Assembly (NCBI GenBank): GCA_032622095.1
Contig: CP136068.1
Span: 121,773,989-121,837,988 of the forward strand
Direction: 5' to 3'
From: Siphonodentalium dalli
Lineage: Eukaryota; Mollusca; Scaphopoda; Gadilida; Siphonodentaliidae
DNA length: 64,000 bases
The notes below the pieces were generated by a model. The model made no database searches, was not told the DNA's origin, and was given only the letters and a program-made list of their open reading frames with translations. Positions 23,868 to 33,682 of this stretch are shown piece after piece. Numbering within the stretch: position 1 is the first letter of the stretch; each line of letters starts with the position of its first letter. Position numbers and translations under genes: made by a program.

Positions 23868-24083
23868 TACAGTAATGCTCTAATTAATCGACCTCTTAAC
23901 CAAAGCAGAATTATGGGTAACTTTTCAGGATTTAGTCGGAAATATGGCTTGTTGCCATTCATCGGAAAGCTCTCCCGAGAGCTTTCCGATGAATGGCAAC
24001 AAGCCATATTTCCGACTAAATCCTGAAAAGTTACCCATAATTCTGCTTTGGTTAAGAGGTCGATTAATTAGAGCATTACTGTA
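23868..24083. mobile_element. B-family foldback MITE nested in element O
   Basis: TA-CAGTAATGCTCTAATTAATC and its complement. The centre is nearly perfect, GCTCTCCCGAGAGC. Confidence 0.93.
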
Positions 24084-24149
24084 TATCTGGTAATTTCCCC
24101 CAGGGGCCTGTGATGCTTGCCAATTTATTACTATATTGTGAACTTTCAC

Positions 24150-24242
24150 GACTCCTTACGGGAGACTCGCATATATAAGAGAATGCACTGGCACAGGATC
24201 TTTAATGCTGCACAAGCGAGGCTCCTATCATGAAAGGGTTAA
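24150..24242. mobile_element. C3-family right-end fragment
   Basis: Half a palindrome (GGGAGACTCGCATATATAAG) followed by ATCATGAAAGGG-TTAA. Confidence 0.7.
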
Positions 24243-24261
24243 CACAGGCTATACCAGCAGT

Positions 24262-24651
24262 TTAACCCTTTACCCAACAAACCGGCCAAATAAAGCTGCA
24301 ACAGCCTAAATTATCTTGGGTCTGTCTCAATAAAACCATACAAATATGGATATCATTGGAACCGGCTCATTGATCACATTGTGATGGTTACAGTTATGCC
24401 CTGTGCCAATGCATTCTCTTATATATGCGAGTCGACCATAGGTCGCCTCGCATATATAAGAGAATGCATTGGCCTAAAAAAAATCTTTTTTTAACACTTT
24501 TTACCATTTTTTCTTACATTCTTTAACAATTTTATAAATTTTAATGTGTTAAGCCAATACATTCTCTTATATATGCGAGGCGACCTATGGTCGACTTGCA
24601 TATATAAGAGAATGCATTGGCACAGGGCCGTTCTGTTGGGTAAAGGGTTAA
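24262..24651. mobile_element. C1-family MITE
   Basis: TTAA-CCCTTTACCCAACA and TGTTGGGTAAAGGG-TTAA, with two palindromic modules. Confidence 0.93.
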
Positions 24652-24723
24652 TCCCCCCTCCGCCAATATTTATTTAACTATTTTCAGCCATCCTACAACC
24701 CTTTGAAATTATGTTCAGCTACC

Positions 24724-24885
24724 TACAGTAATGTCCTAAATAATTTACCCCTAAAGCACAGCAGAATTATTGGAAATTTTTCAGGATTTAGTCATAAATA
24801 TGGCTTGTTGCCATTCATCGGAAAGCTCTCGGTGAAATATGGCTTGTTGCCATTCATCGGAAAGCTCTCAGGCATTATACGATAA
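24724..24885. mobile_element. B-family half element with internal repeat
   Basis: One arm starting TA-CAGTAATGTCC, in which GGCTTGTTGCCATTCATCGG occurs twice in tandem (from 24802 and 24841). The second arm is missing. Confidence 0.75.
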
Positions 24886-25396
24886 ATTTGTGCAGTAAAA
24901 CCAATGATCTAACGCTGAAAATTAGTGAAACATGAGACAGTTATCCCTCCCCTAACTGAATATCTTCAGCTCACTGTAATTAGCATTGGCTATTTCATTA
25001 CATTCTGACTTCACTTCAACAATTTTATCATATTACAAAATAAATATGGTAGTACAAGTATCAATATACAATTAGCTTACACAATACTGCTATCAGACAT
25101 GTGTTTTTATAGCATGTGCTTCATTATAGGGAAAGGCTTTGTTTATGATAGTATTTGTGAAACCTTAGACTGATGGAAAAGGCAAATGCCTTAATATTAT
25201 AACCTCTGTTCTGATTCGTGACTAGAAAACAGGGGATGAATTCTGACAAGACGCAGATTCATAATTCTCATTTTGATTCTCACCAATTTTCTCAACTTCT
25301 TGTTCTTCTGTGTTGAATTCTAATGTTGATTGTTCAAAAATATAGAAATTTAAAGACCTGAGAGTCTTCTTTAATGAGTTTCAAATTTATTATTTT
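24886..25396. other. No feature recognised
   Basis: AT-rich DNA with no repeat or gene that I can identify. Confidence 0.45.
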
Positions 25397-25650
25397 AGTT
25401 TCAGCGATTATTTGGAGGCAAAAGCAGAACAAATATTATATTCCTCAAATTATATTTGGAATTTTCAAACAAAATTATATAATATAAAACACAATTTCAC
25501 CTGTACATCAACAGTTCACAAGTTATGAGGTGTTTGCTAAAACTTCCTGCTATTTGGTTGATCAGCTCACATCATAAAGGTACATGTATTCATGAAACGC
25601 TTATCATATGCATCTTCCATCATACTCGCATAGGAATATTCCACTGACAG
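25397..25650. repeat. Dispersed repeat J, copy 1
   Basis: TTTCAGCGATTATTTGGAGG through CATACTCGCATAGGAATATT recurs at 26159-26470 and 30470-30790. Each copy lies close to a C4 element, suggesting that they moved or were duplicated together. Confidence 0.75.
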
Positions 25651-25772
25651 AGATAGATTTACGAATCCGGTTATACTCTCCCTTTTGTGAGTCACAAATG
25701 CACACTTATTGGAATTAGATCCAGCTTTGGTATAGCTCGACACCTTATAATGACCTAATATTCCATTCAACT

Positions 25773-26038
25773 TTAACCCTTTTCTAACCATTAAATACTC
25801 TTTGACGAACAGTTCCTGTTCAGATAATAAGTTCAAGAAATGTTGTTGAACTTATTATCTGAACATTCCCCTCCAATAAATATGACTTCTTCTTGTACTT
25901 TTATCATCTGTCGTCTGCTTATTTTTGCTGAGAACCCCTCCAGTTGAATCAATTAGAATAGCTGTAATTTTTAGCAAAAATACCAATATATACTTTTATA
26001 AGAAAAAAGGAAAATCCATTTAGTATAGAAACAGTTAA
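25773..26038. mobile_element. C4-family element
   Basis: TTAA-CCCTTTTCTAACCATTAAAT and CATTTAGTATAGAAACAG-TTAA. The interior carries a TTCAGATAATAAGTTCAA / TTGAACTTATTATCTGAA inverted pair. Confidence 0.75.
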
Positions 26039-26158
26039 ATACTGGGCCACTCCTCATATCTTTTGAGACATTCAACTTATTGAACAATGGAACAGAAATT
26101 TTTCAAAATATTAAAATTTATCAACCCAATATTTTGGTCGTTTCTGGGAATTATTTTG

Positions 26159-26470
26159 AGTTTCAGCGATTATTTAGATTAAAGGCAAGGGAAAATACTA
26201 CATTCCTTAGATTATATTTGGAATATTTCAAACAGAATAACAAACGTATATAAATCATTATATCACCTGTACATCAAGAGTTCACAAGATATGAGATGTT
26301 TGCTAAAAATTCCTGCTATTTCTCATCATCTCAGCTGATCATCTCGATTTTATTGTTGTTCATAGGAATACATGTATATATATTCCACTGGCCAGTCGTC
26401 AGTTCATCATGTTTGCCAAAAGACAGAGATAGATATACAAATGTGGTTACTCTCCCTTTGCGTGAATCAC
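26159..26470. repeat. Dispersed repeat J, copy 2
   Basis: Same unit as 25397-25650, closer in sequence to the copy at 30470. Confidence 0.75.
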
Positions 26471-26554
26471 AAATCCACACTTATTGGAATATGAACATGC
26501 TTTGCTATTGCTCAATGCCTTATTATATATAATGACCTAATGTGCCATTCACCT

Positions 26555-28946
26555 TTAACCCTTTACCCAACAAAACGGCCAAAACAAGCTTCAACAGCCT
26601 AAAATATCTTCGGTCTGTCTCAATAGAACCATACAAATATGGATATCATTGGAACCGGCTCATTGACCACATTGTGATGGTTATAGTTATACCCTGTGCC
26701 AATGCATTCTCTTATATATGCGAGTCGACCATAGGTCGCCTCGCATATATAAGAGAATGCATTGGCCTAAAAAAAAACTTTTTTAACACTTTTTACCATT
26801 TTTTCTTACATTCTTTAACAATTTTATAATTTTTAATGTGTTAAGCCAATGCATTCTCTTATATATGGGTCAAAATCTCAAAAGTGACAATTTTCACGTA
26901 ACACCCAGAATCATTGGTAGAAAATTAAAACAGTGCTTAGCTGTGGTTATATTTCTATTTTTATTGATAGCTGAGGTTACATTGAGATATTAAAATGCAC
27001 GCGTTTTATTATAATCATTATATTATTCTTGCTCCAGCCTTCCAAACATTGCAACACCTGTAAAAATGCCATGTAACAGATGGGATTTCCAAACTTTGAG
27101 TATAATTTCTTTAAAAACTACCAAATGTAATTGATATAATTTTCTCGAAAAAGTATACATAAAACTAGATAATTATTCTGAACGTGTAATTATATCTAGT
27201 ATGTAAAAGGTGTTTCTGAATTTCAGCTGTTTCTGTGTGTAACACTTTTTATGTCATTCCTGTTACCATATAACAAAAACTGCAGTTAGCAGTTATGAGG
27301 ATGCGGACATAGATGGCTATTTGAGCCTAAGTGATAGGACATGTGATGGCAATGTATGTGAAAGTAAACATGTATGCATTTAAGAAGCTGTTTTTCGATG
27401 CTGAAGCGATTAAGTTGTTACTTGTAGGGAGTATGTTAATTCGGTGTCATTCCTGTTACCACAATATAGCAAGAAAATATAATTAAATCAGTATCCGCTT
27501 TATTTTTTTAGTTTACTTTACAAAAGTTCTTTAAAACTAAAATAAAATGGATTTATCTCTCTGGTTATTTCAAACTGAAAAATCTCATCAAAAATAAAAA
27601 TGTCATTCCTGTTGCTGTCATCCCTGTTACTTGAACCAATAAAAAGTAACAGATATGACTAATAGTAACAGGAATGACAAACATATATCAGTTGATAGGA
27701 TTTCTAAAATAAGAACAGCAAACATTATCAAACCTGTATTTTCTGTTGTGGTGTGTACACAATTTACGTTGTCAGGTAGGATATCTGTGTTGGGTTGCAA
27801 TCTTGGGATTGGGTGTTGCCCGAGTTTTCGTACCTACATTATATCTTGCAGGTGGGTTAATATGGGGTAGGGAAGGATGGCATTGCGAACGGACCTCGTG
27901 ATATTGATGAGAGTTCATTCAACATTAATTTTCATAACTTCAGAACATTTAGCTGGACAAGTGGGCTACTAGTAGTATATTTGTCTAAGGTTGGATGGAT
28001 AGCCAAAGTTAAATATTTTCAAGGAACGGTTTGGGTGCTGTGCACATTACTTGGACCGAATAAGTGGGTACATTGGTTGGGTTAAATGGATAGGACACAA
28101 AATCTTGCTTGCACCTATCACCACTACATGTAGCATATTGTCATTGGAAACAAAATTTTCCCCATCAATCTTCATCAGCATATTTGTTATTCATGGTGTA
28201 ATGGAATTAATTCTGCTATTCTTGCTGTAGTGTAATTCTAGCTGCTTAGAATATATTAAACATACAGATACTGATATCTAGAGTTTCATTACTTTTACCG
28301 TTGTGTCATTCATGTTACCGGCAAGTCATTCCTGTTACCATGTACATATAGTTTTGCAAAAAATATCTACAAAAATAGTTCAAAAACAATACTGATCATG
28401 TTGTTTAGTCTGGACACAGCAAACATTCTAACATATAATTAATAAATGAGGTATCATTTTTTTAGAATCTACAGGAGCAAGCAAGCAATATTTTTTGGGG
28501 TTTTACATGGAATGAGCATTAGAATGATGTAAAAGTTATTTGTATGTTGGGATATTCCATTGTATGCTTTATATTATGTTTGGGTAATTTTGTTTATGCA
28601 GTGGTCATAATATGGGCTTCAATAGTATGTATTTGATAGTTAACTGGATCTATTTTTGTTAGTAACAGGAATGACAAGCAGAAAAGCACCAAAGAGAAAC
28701 AATGCGTTGCTATGGCAACGGGATCTTGAATCCAGCTCTGCTGAGACACGTAGGATGTCCCCTGTGGACTCACCTTCCATATTAAATGAATAAACACTCT
28801 CACTATGAATGTTCTAAATTTCACAAAATGGAACCCCAAAATGTGCACTTTTGAGATTTTGACCCATATGCAAGGCGACCTATGGTCGACTCGCATATAT
28901 AAGAGAATGCATTGGCACAGGGCGCTTCTGTTGGGTAAAGGGTTAA
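26555..28946. mobile_element. C1-family MITE split by element P
   Basis: TTAA-CCCTTTACCCAACAAAACG at left and TTGGGTAAAGGG-TTAA at right. The second palindromic module is interrupted after CTTATATAT by the ~2-kb element P. The right TTAA (28943-28946) is shared with the following C2 element. Confidence 0.92.
26877..28865. mobile_element. Element P: TIR transposon with 4-bp TSD, superfamily unassigned
   Basis: The ends are GGGTCAAAATCTCAAAAGTG and GTGCACTTTTGAGATTTTGACCC. Comparison with intact palindromes of the host C1 family shows that CTTATATATGC became CTTATATAT-element-ATATGC, a duplication of ATAT. The motif GTCATTCCTGTTACC or close variants occurs about eight times inside, in both orientations (27254, 27446, 27601, 27616, 27665 rc, 28304, 28326, 28662 rc). 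No transposase was recognised; the frames inside are short. A 4-bp TSD is known for Sola and Chapaev groups, but the ends do not let me choose. Confidence 0.8.
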
Positions 28947-29136
28947 CCCTTTCAGTGCCAAGTCCGTTTTTTGTATCAACCCATATTTCCTTGATCATTT
29001 TTCAAATTTATTTATAATAAAAATGTGATACATGCTCTTTCCATCAATGTATCACATTATTATAATCAATAAATTGAAAAATGATCAAGGAAATATGGGT
29101 TGGTACAAAAATCTGACTTGGCACTGAAAGGGTTAA
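28943..29136. mobile_element. C2-family foldback MITE
   Basis: TTAA-CCCTTTCAGTGCCAAGTCC and ACTTGGCACTGAAAGGG-TTAA. The arms continue through ATTTCCTTGATCATTTTTCA and its complement. This variant lacks the 66-bp palindrome. Confidence 0.92.
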
Positions 29137-29260
29137 TTAAAGAGTTGTGGAACTTATTATCTGAATATTTCCCTCCAATAAATAAGACTCCTTCTGTTAA
29201 ATCTGTACTTTTATGATCTGTTGCTGCTTATTTTTGCTGAAAAACCCTCAAGATGAATAA

Positions 29261-30257
29261 GGCCAAACTTTTTTATTTTTCTGCTTTACGGATTTTTTTA
29301 ACCTTGTTTTGGTAGGGTCGGTCGGAAAAAAAATAAAAATAAAAATGTTCGAATCATTTTTTTTTTTTTGGACATTCGCTAAGGTTGTAACTATGTCTTT
29401 ATAATTCTCTGTCAGTCATTTATAGAGAAAACTTTTCGGATGTATATCATAAAATTCAAATCCAGTACTATTATTTGAAACATAGCTCAGATTATTGAAT
29501 AATATTGAAAAAATCCAGAAATAAAGGGTTTGTTTTTGTTTAGCATTTTAATTATTGAATAAATGGACTCCCCCATTCAGTTATAATGTATACATTGAAA
29601 TAGTCCATTATTCATCTGGATGGATGTCATGGAAAAATAAGTAGCCGACAGATAATATATTTGCAGAAGGATTCCTATTAGTTGGTGGGAAATGTTCACA
29701 TAATAAGTTTAGAACTTGTTGAACTTATTATTTGAACCTTTTTTTCCTAAGGAATCTACTTGTCTGGTCAATGAGTATTTAGTATAGAGAGGTTAATAAA
29801 CACATGGGAATGGTGAGATTAGTGGTACCGGTAGTGATAAATAGTGAATGTGCAACTTGAGAAAACCCACATACTCTTCAGTCTTCAGTCATAAAGATCA
29901 CCGTAAATTCCCAGGAATACAAAATGTATTCTAAAGGCCATTTAAAGTTTTAAAGAGATGTCAAGATTTATAGAAAGCAAACAGGTATCTTGGTGGCCAA
30001 CACATATAAACTCAAGCTGACTTCTCAGTTTTCATGGATGTAGTTAAAAGTAATTAAAGCCAGAGATATCTATAGTTGGTGTGTCCTATGCATCTTTAAT
30101 CAGTGAAATGTGGTTAGATAATTTGTTACTGATAAGCAGAAACAGCTGTCCGCTGTGAAAATAAAAATAAAAATTATATTTGATTTTTATTTCCTTGTCG
30201 GGCCATATAAAACAGGGTCAGCAGATCCGTAAAGCAGGAAAATAAAAAAGTTTGGCC
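29261..30257. mobile_element. Element K: PIF/Harbinger-like, TAA TSD
   Basis: GGCCAAACTTTTTTATTTTT with TCTGCTTTACGGAT at left is mirrored by ATCCGTAAAGCAGG through AAGTTTGGCC at right (~34-bp TIR). Flanking TAA on both sides, and the C4 host sequence GAATAATAGAC as the empty site, give a 3-bp TSD. TWA targets and GG-C ends fit PIF/Harbinger. The interior contains another C4 copy and no transposase. Confidence 0.75.
29548..29796. mobile_element. C4-family element nested in K
   Basis: TTAA-TTATTGAATAAATGGAC and GTATTTAGTATAGAGAGG-TTAA, with a GTATACATTG / TTCATCTGG interior as in other C4 copies. Confidence 0.55.
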
Positions 30258-30469
30258 TAATAGACAATTCCAAAATATACTTTTATAACTGAGTGGGAAA
30301 ATCCATTTAGTATAGAAAAAGTTAAACACTGTCATATTTAATACTGGGCCACTCCTCATATCTTTTGAGACATTCACCTCATTCAACAATTATGGAACAG
30401 AAATTTTCTAAATATTTAAAATTTATCAACCCAATATTTTTGTCTTTTCAGAGAAGTGTTTTGTGTTTC

Positions 30470-30790
30470 TGCGATTATTTAGATTAAAGGCAAGGGAAAA
30501 TACTACATTCCTTAGATTATATTTGGAATATTTAAAACAGAACAACAAACGTATATAAATCACTATTTCACCTGTACATCAAAAGTTCACAAGTTATGAG
30601 GTGTTTGGCTGTTTGCTAACTATTCCAGCTATTTCTCATCATCTAGATTTTTTTGGCTGTTCAGCTCACATCATACGTTTAGTAAAGGTATTCATGAAAT
30701 GCTTATCATATGCATCTTCCATCATACTCGCATAGGAATATTCCACTGGCCAGTCGGCAGTTCATCATGTTTGCCAAAAGATGGAGACTG
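30470..30790. repeat. Dispersed repeat J, copy 3
   Basis: GCGATTATTTAGATTAAAGG through TTCATCATGTTTGCCAAAAG matches 26165-26430. Confidence 0.75.
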
Positions 30791-30894
30791 TAATTATTTC
30801 TAAACACGTGCATTTTCCATTATCCCGATATCGGGTTATTTTTTCCACAGCATGATACTTCTTACTTTTGTTTAGCACCTAAATATTGCTTGTT

Positions 30895-31105
30895 AATTGC
30901 CGCTGTTGAAAGAAGATTTTTCGGTAATGTTGCTTCCATTACAAGACTCCATTATTATGGCATTTCAGAATTGAAATAGAATAGATTTTTTTTCTCACCA
31001 AGAATGCTGGCAGATATTTCTCTCTTACTGCGTGAAAAGTTATCACAAAGAGCACAACTGCTGACAGCTTTATGTTAACCCCCAACACTCAACCAAATGT
31101 TGTGT
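30895..31105. repeat. ~210-bp direct repeat, copy 1
   Basis: GCTGTTGAAAGAAGATTTTT through CTCAACCAAATGTTGT is repeated at 32150-32360. The LINE fragment and a foldback lie between. Confidence 0.8.
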
Positions 31106-31122
31106 GACTCATCAAAAACAAT

Positions 31123-31284
31123 ACTGCGTGTTTTATGAGTTGTTGTAAACAATTTTTATTCCGCAATACAAAAATATTAATATTTAACATAATACTAGGA
31201 TGATTATCCTAGCATTTTGTTAAAAATATTAATCTTTTTTGTATTGCGAAAAATACTGTTTACACCAACTCATAAAACATGCAG
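31123..31284. mobile_element. Foldback MITE
   Basis: ACTGCGTGTTTTATGAGTTG at left pairs with CAACTCATAAAACATGCAGT at right, with an AT-rich inner stem (ACAAAAATATTAATATTTAAC). The second copy of the surrounding repeat, near 32366-32385, lacks it. Confidence 0.75.
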
Positions 31285-31589
31285 TATTTTATGAGTTCTT
31301 AAGATGCCAAGTCCATCAACCTGGCATAATTGGTTTATTCAACCAAACCATGAAAACCATGAATTGTTTTTCCACTGCATACAACATGGTCGTTGAGTAG
31401 TAAAATAAGAACATTTGGTCAGCTGATTTGGTAAGGATTTTTAGTTATTTCAACACACTATCCTTGGTAATAGTAAATACTGACCTATTTTGCGATTGAC
31501 ATATTAATATTAAACTAATCAGTATTTATTCATATTAAAGGCCCATATAATTTTCATGCCAAAAGATAAACCAGTAGTAAATTATCACT

Positions 31590-31870
31590 TTGTGACACTC
31601 TGGTGATCAAAACCTGATAGGAAAGACAGGCAATGCTCACTGTGTAACATTATGGAAGATGAAGAACATTTCTTATTATTTTGTCGGAAACATACTGAGC
31701 ATTGAGCAACCCTTTGGAATAAGCTGGGATTAATCAGATTTTATTTTTCTGCAGGATCAACAGATGCAGGTGACAGGTCAAACAATTGAAATATTTTTAA
31801 ATCTGAATAATGCAAAAGATAGGAAGCTGATATGTGAAATCATAATGTAAAAGTATGCATGGAATGAGAT
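31590..31870 (+). pseudogene. LINE C-terminal fragment
   Basis: One plus-strand frame reads QCSLCNIMEDEEHFLLFC, the C-x2-C-H-C knuckle found at the end of many LINE ORFs, followed after a stop by LWNKLGLI. Stops and short length show it is dead. It lies between the direct repeats 30895-31105 and 32146-32360. It is related in kind to the remnant at 11976-13320, but I cannot say that they are the same family. Confidence 0.55.
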
Positions 31871-32047
31871 AACACACTCCTCAGTACCATCAATTCAAGG
31901 AATAACACCTTTTTTAACATACATGTAAAAAAAAAATTAAAAAAATTGATACAAAAATTTGATACCAAAATTACCAAAATTTAATACCAAAATTACTTGA
32001 ACTAAAATACCAAATTTATCCACTGTTTTCAACTTTCTGCATGGAGT

Positions 32048-32100
32048 GATATAAACGCTCTTTTTTGTTACAATATTTTAAAAAGATTAACGCTCTATAT
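32048..32100 (-). repeat. Solo AAAGAGCGTT arm
   Basis: GTGATATAAACGCTCTTTT and TAACGCTCT, ~35 bp apart, match the right arm at 18648-18716. Confidence 0.5.
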
Positions 32101-32149
32101 TGTTGTGCAAAGGATTCTGGGTTAAAACAGTTTTTTTCCCACTGTTGAC

Positions 32150-32360
32150 AGCTGTTGAAAGAAGATTTTTCTGTAATATTGCTTCCATTACAAGACGTCA
32201 TTATTATGGCATTTCAGAATTGAAATAGAACAGAATTTGTGTTTTCTTACAAAGAATGCTGGCAGATATTTCTATTTCTCTCTTATTCTGCTTATTTTTT
32301 TAAAGGAGCAAATACTGACAGCCTTATGTTCACCCCCAAACGCTCAACCAAATGTTGTAT
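32150..32360. repeat. ~210-bp direct repeat, copy 2
   Basis: Partner of 30895-31105. Confidence 0.8.
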
Positions 32361-32514
32361 GTATACAATACTATGTATTTTATGAGTTCTACCATATACA
32401 TGTATCGCATTTGTGCCATTCTGGTGATCAATAATTATATTTGATTCATTAATGCATGGATTTTATATACAATGAAAATAATTTTTGGCATCACATATCA
32501 TGCTTACAGTAATA

Positions 32515-32711
32515 CCCAAAGTATATGACCCTTTAACCACAGCAGAATTATGGGAAATTTTTCAGGATTTAGTCAGAATTATGGCTTGTTGCCATTCACC
32601 GAGAGCTTTCCGATGAATGGCTGCAAGCCATATATATTTTTGACTAAATCCTGAAATATTTCCCATAATTCTGCTTTGGTTTAGGGGTTGATTATTTAGG
32701 ACATTACTGTA
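32515..32711. mobile_element. B-family foldback MITE
   Basis: TA-CAGTAATACCCAAAGTATA left and GACATTACTG-TA right. This is the variant with TATATGACCCTTTAACCAC in one arm. Confidence 0.88.
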
Positions 32712-32809
32712 CATCACTCTCATGACCATTCCTGTGTATATGTGTATAATTATATAACTGCTGGGAGAATCGATTTAAGAAAGGGTTAATGTTATGTTTG
32801 AATCTGTTG

Positions 32810-33026
32810 TACAGTAATGCTCTAATTAATCGACTCCTTAAACACAGCATAATTATGGGTAATTTTTCAGGATTTAGTCGGAAATATGGCTTGTTGCCAT
32901 TCATCGGAAAGCTCTCGGGGAGAGCTTTCCGATGAATGGCAACAAGCCATATTTCCGACTAAATCCTGAAAAGTTACCCATAATTCTGCTGTGTTTAAGG
33001 AGTCGATTAATTAGAGCATTACTGTA
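32810..33026. mobile_element. B-family foldback MITE
   Basis: TA-CAGTAATGCTCTAATTAATC and complement, nearly perfect arms, centre GCTCTCGGGGAGAGC. Confidence 0.94.
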
Positions 33027-33682
33027 GGTGTGAATGCCCTCTTTGTTATCGAGGTAATGATTGTTCGGAGCTGAACTTCTGCCTGCTGGGCACCTGTCCT
33101 GATGGAGCGTCTTGTACAAGCATCATTGATGGATTTGAATGTGAGTTGTATGATTTGTTCATATTCTAGTCTTAAAGGATTGCTATCCTGATGAAAACTA
33201 GCTACATGTACAATCCCATATGGAGCCGAATATTCGCAAAAATAATAACAATAAGTCAAATAAATAATGGACCAGTTTAGATTTTAAAACTTCCAACTTC
33301 GCCTATCAAGAATCAACAAACTATTCCATATAGTGTGACGGGAGATCATGTACATACTCAGAACAGTATGTTATTAACTGTTTTGATGACAAATGCGCAT
33401 TATTGTGAATTATCCGGTCGATGCCAAATATGCATAATGGCAAAAAATTCCCAGCTTATTTCGATTTTGTAGCACTGGGACGTCCTATTGTGGTGCTGGG
33501 TGGTATCAAAAGAGTTAATGGGTTTGTTGATACGGCATTGCATGGACGGATAGATCAAGAGGCCCAGCCTCGAGTTCTATCCTTCCACGATGACACAAGT
33601 GTCGTATCGACAAACCCATTAACACATGTGTAGTTCTGTGTTTATTACACGCCACCTGTCCTATAATCCATGAATAAATAAA

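Larger units (their letters stand above)
21674..24112. mobile_element. Element O: long terminal inverted repeats (~300 bp), ~2.4 kb
   Basis: The left arm from CACAGGCCCCTGGGAAA through GGTTCACAAGTCCGATTTT and GTCGTCAGTCTCCCTGTCC is matched in inverse order by the right arm (23610-24112, ending in GGGGCCTGTG). The right arm is split by a B element. The flanks ATCCTTCCC and ATGCTTGCC agree at 7 of 9, so a Mutator-like 9-bp TSD is possible. The interior holds the SINE-like unit and no intact transposase. Confidence 0.6.
29137..30325. mobile_element. C4-family element, left end lost, split by element K
   Basis: It starts at AACTTATTATCTGAATATTT and ends GAAAATCCATTTAGTATAG...TTAA. Element K interrupts it at a TAA. 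Confidence 0.6.
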
